From: Gardnerella coleohominis
Lineage (GTDB): Bacteria; Actinomycetota; Actinomycetes; Actinomycetales; Bifidobacteriaceae
DNA: 64,000 bases
Reading direction: 5' to 3'
Assembly (NCBI RefSeq): GCF_002896555.1
Contig: NZ_MNLH01000003.1
Span: forward strand, 248,001 to 312,000
Of this stretch, positions 62,829-64,000 are shown in pieces. The notes beneath the pieces were generated by a model. The model did not search any database and had not been told where the DNA came from. It worked only from the letters and a program-made list of their open reading frames with translations. Position 1 is the first letter of the stretch. Each line of letters begins with the position of its first letter. Both the position numbers and the translations under genes were made by a program.

Positions 62829-64000
62829 ATGATTGCGTTTAAAAGCGGCGTTTTGAAGCGCGTTTCTTGGCTTAAGCGATTTTTGAGTGTGAAGAATTTT
62901 CGCATGCTCAAGATTGCTTCATGGCGTTTCTCTATGTCGCTTTTATGTATTATCTCCATAGTTTTTTCTTGTGCTTGCGGGCAAACGGATTCCAGAACGC
63001 ATATTACTGTTTGGTCTTGGGAGCCTAGCATGAAACGCTTGGCTGTTGAATTTGAAAAGTCAAATCCAGATATTCGAGTAACAGTTAAGGATACGAGCGG
63101 CTATAACGTTTTGAATAATGCGATTCAGGATGGCTATGGTATGCCAGATGTTGCGCAGCTTGAATATCATGCTTTGCCGCAATACGCAGTTAGCGGTCAA
63201 CTTTTAGACATTACGGATCGCGTGCGAGACATGAAAACTTTTTACACGCCTGGCACTTGGTCGTCTGTTAAATTAGGGAATCGCGTTTATGGTTTGCCAA
63301 TGGATTCAGGTCCTATGGCTTGGTTTTATAATGACGATGTTTTTAAGCAGGCTGGGGTAGACGCGTCTAAAATCCACACTTGGGAAGATTACCGGCATGC
63401 TGCTCGAAAGTTGAAAGATATTGGCGTTTATATTGCAGCCGATTCCGGTGACGCTAGTTTTTATGATGCTATGATTTGGCTTGCTGGAGGTAAGCCTTAT
63501 ATAACTTCGAATGATGGCAAAACTGTGACTGTTCGTTTGCAAGAAGATAAAGCTACGAAGGAATTTACCGAGTTTTGGCAGTCTATGATTGATGAAGATT
63601 TGATTGAAACTAGGTTTAATACTTGGTCATCTGATTGGAAGTATGCGCTTGGATCCGGTAAAGTCGCTTCAGTTTTTTCAGGCGCTTGGATGCCATCGCT
63701 TCTATTAGCAAATGTTCCTGGTAATGCTGGATTATGGCGTGTTGCTAAAGTTCCAACTTTGCATGGCGAACGGAGCAATTCTGAAATGGGTGGATCTGCG
63801 TTAGCTGTATTGCAATCTAGCCGTAAGCCTGAGGCTGCTATGCGTTTTGTGGAATATGTATGCCATAATTCGCAAGGCATTCGTATGAGAGTTGATAGTG
63901 GAGCTTTTCCAGCGGATGTTGTTACGTTAAGAAATAAGTCATTTTTGAATAAGACAACAGTTCGCGATTCTAGAGGTATTGATATACCTTATTTTGGTGG
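62829..64000 (+). CDS. Sugar ABC transporter binding lipoprotein, 3' end cut by window
   Basis: The frame is open from ATG 62829 to the window edge (390 codons). The N-terminus is long and basic (KSGVLKRVSWLKRFLSVKNFRMLK) before a hydrophobic helix and the lipobox VFSCACGQ. Family 1 solute-binding features follow: HITVWSWEPSMKRLAVEFEKSNPDI, PDVAQLEYHALPQY, YGLPMDSGPMAWFYNDDVFKQAG and SGAWMPSLLLANVPG. Such proteins bind mono- or oligosaccharides and work with MalF/MalG-type permeases, which are probably just beyond the window. The first ATG is assumed; ATG 62904 is an alternative with a shorter n-region. Confidence 0.88.
   Translation, partial: MIAFKSGVLKRVSWLKRFLSVKNFRMLKIASWRFSMSLLCIISIVFSCACGQTDSRTHITVWSWEPSMKRLAVEFEKSNPDIRVTVKDTSGYNVLNNAIQDGYGMPDVAQLEYHALPQYAVSGQLLDITDRVRDMKTFYTPGTWSSVKLGNRVYGLPMDSGPMAWFYNDDVFKQAGVDASKIHTWEDYRHAARKLKDIGVYIAADSGDASFYDAMIWLAGGKPYITSNDGKTVTVRLQEDKATKEFTEFWQSMIDEDLIETRFNTWSSDWKYALGSGKVASVFSGAWMPSLLLANVPGNAGLWRVAKVPTLHGERSNSEMGGSALAVLQSSRKPEAAMRFVEYVCHNSQGIRMRVDSGAFPADVVTLRNKSFLNKTTVRDSRGIDIPYFG

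Overview
The window is a contiguous stretch of a low-GC member of the Bifidobacteriaceae, most likely Gardnerella. Three things point there: the actinobacterial order ftsZ-sepF-yggT-divIVA-lspA-rluD-dnaE, protein sequences of bifidobacterial type (GlyRS, ProRS, RF1, GlnA2, L31), and AT-rich codon use with large cell-wall-anchored surface proteins. This is an inference from recognised families, not from a search. I see no phage, insertion sequence, CRISPR array, rRNA or tRNA.

Layout. 1-5.3 kb: the end of typA, a small membrane protein, glyS and dusB. 5.5-14.5 kb: the distal division cluster (ftsZ, sepF, yggT, divIVA) running into lspA, rluD and dnaE. 14.6-17 kb: an unknown acidic protein and glnA2, followed by a 12-bp repeat array. 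17.3-26.8 kb: one surface protein gene of about 3,180 codons with an LAKTG sorting signal. 27-35.4 kb: rpmE, prfA-prmC-tsaC-GT4 (overlapping genes), guaB, orn and a Pif1-like helicase. 35.5-39 kb: a DUF805 protein (minus strand) and proS. 39-45.4 kb: the most accessory-looking part. It holds a second surface protein with an LASTG signal and a C9 tract near its 5' end, between two intergenic regions built of the same hairpin-forming repeats, then a DUF4143 ATPase. 45.4-55.3 kb: ssb and an M13 peptidase (minus), then map, prfB, ftsE, ftsX, a CHAP-domain wall hydrolase and smpB. 55.5-60.8 kb: a partly duplicated polar amino acid ABC importer (two binding proteins, two permeases, one ATPase). 60.9-64 kb: glmS and the start of a sugar-type binding lipoprotein cut by the window edge.

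How the genes fit together. Much of the content serves growth and the cell surface. FtsZ, SepF and DivIVA cover division and tip growth; FtsE/FtsX with the CHAP hydrolase cover septal wall cleavage. GlmS and the WecA/MraY-like transferase supply wall precursors and lipid-linked sugars. LspA matures lipoproteins such as the three binding proteins here. The rest is translation (GlyRS, ProRS, RF1, RF2, PrmC, TsaC, DusB, SmpB, L31, Map) and nucleotide or DNA metabolism.

The most unusual signals are in the DNA rather than in gene families. They are a possible phase-variation tract in a surface gene; short tandem repeats placed at or just after many stop codons, three of them as 11-bp units repeated three times with a stop codon in each unit; mosaic hairpin repeats flanking the second surface gene; a perfect terminator-like hairpin inside the 5' end of lspA; apparent leaderless promoters; and a nine-unit 11-residue repeat in DivIVA. 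I did not find a clearly new multi-gene system; most of the window is core genome.
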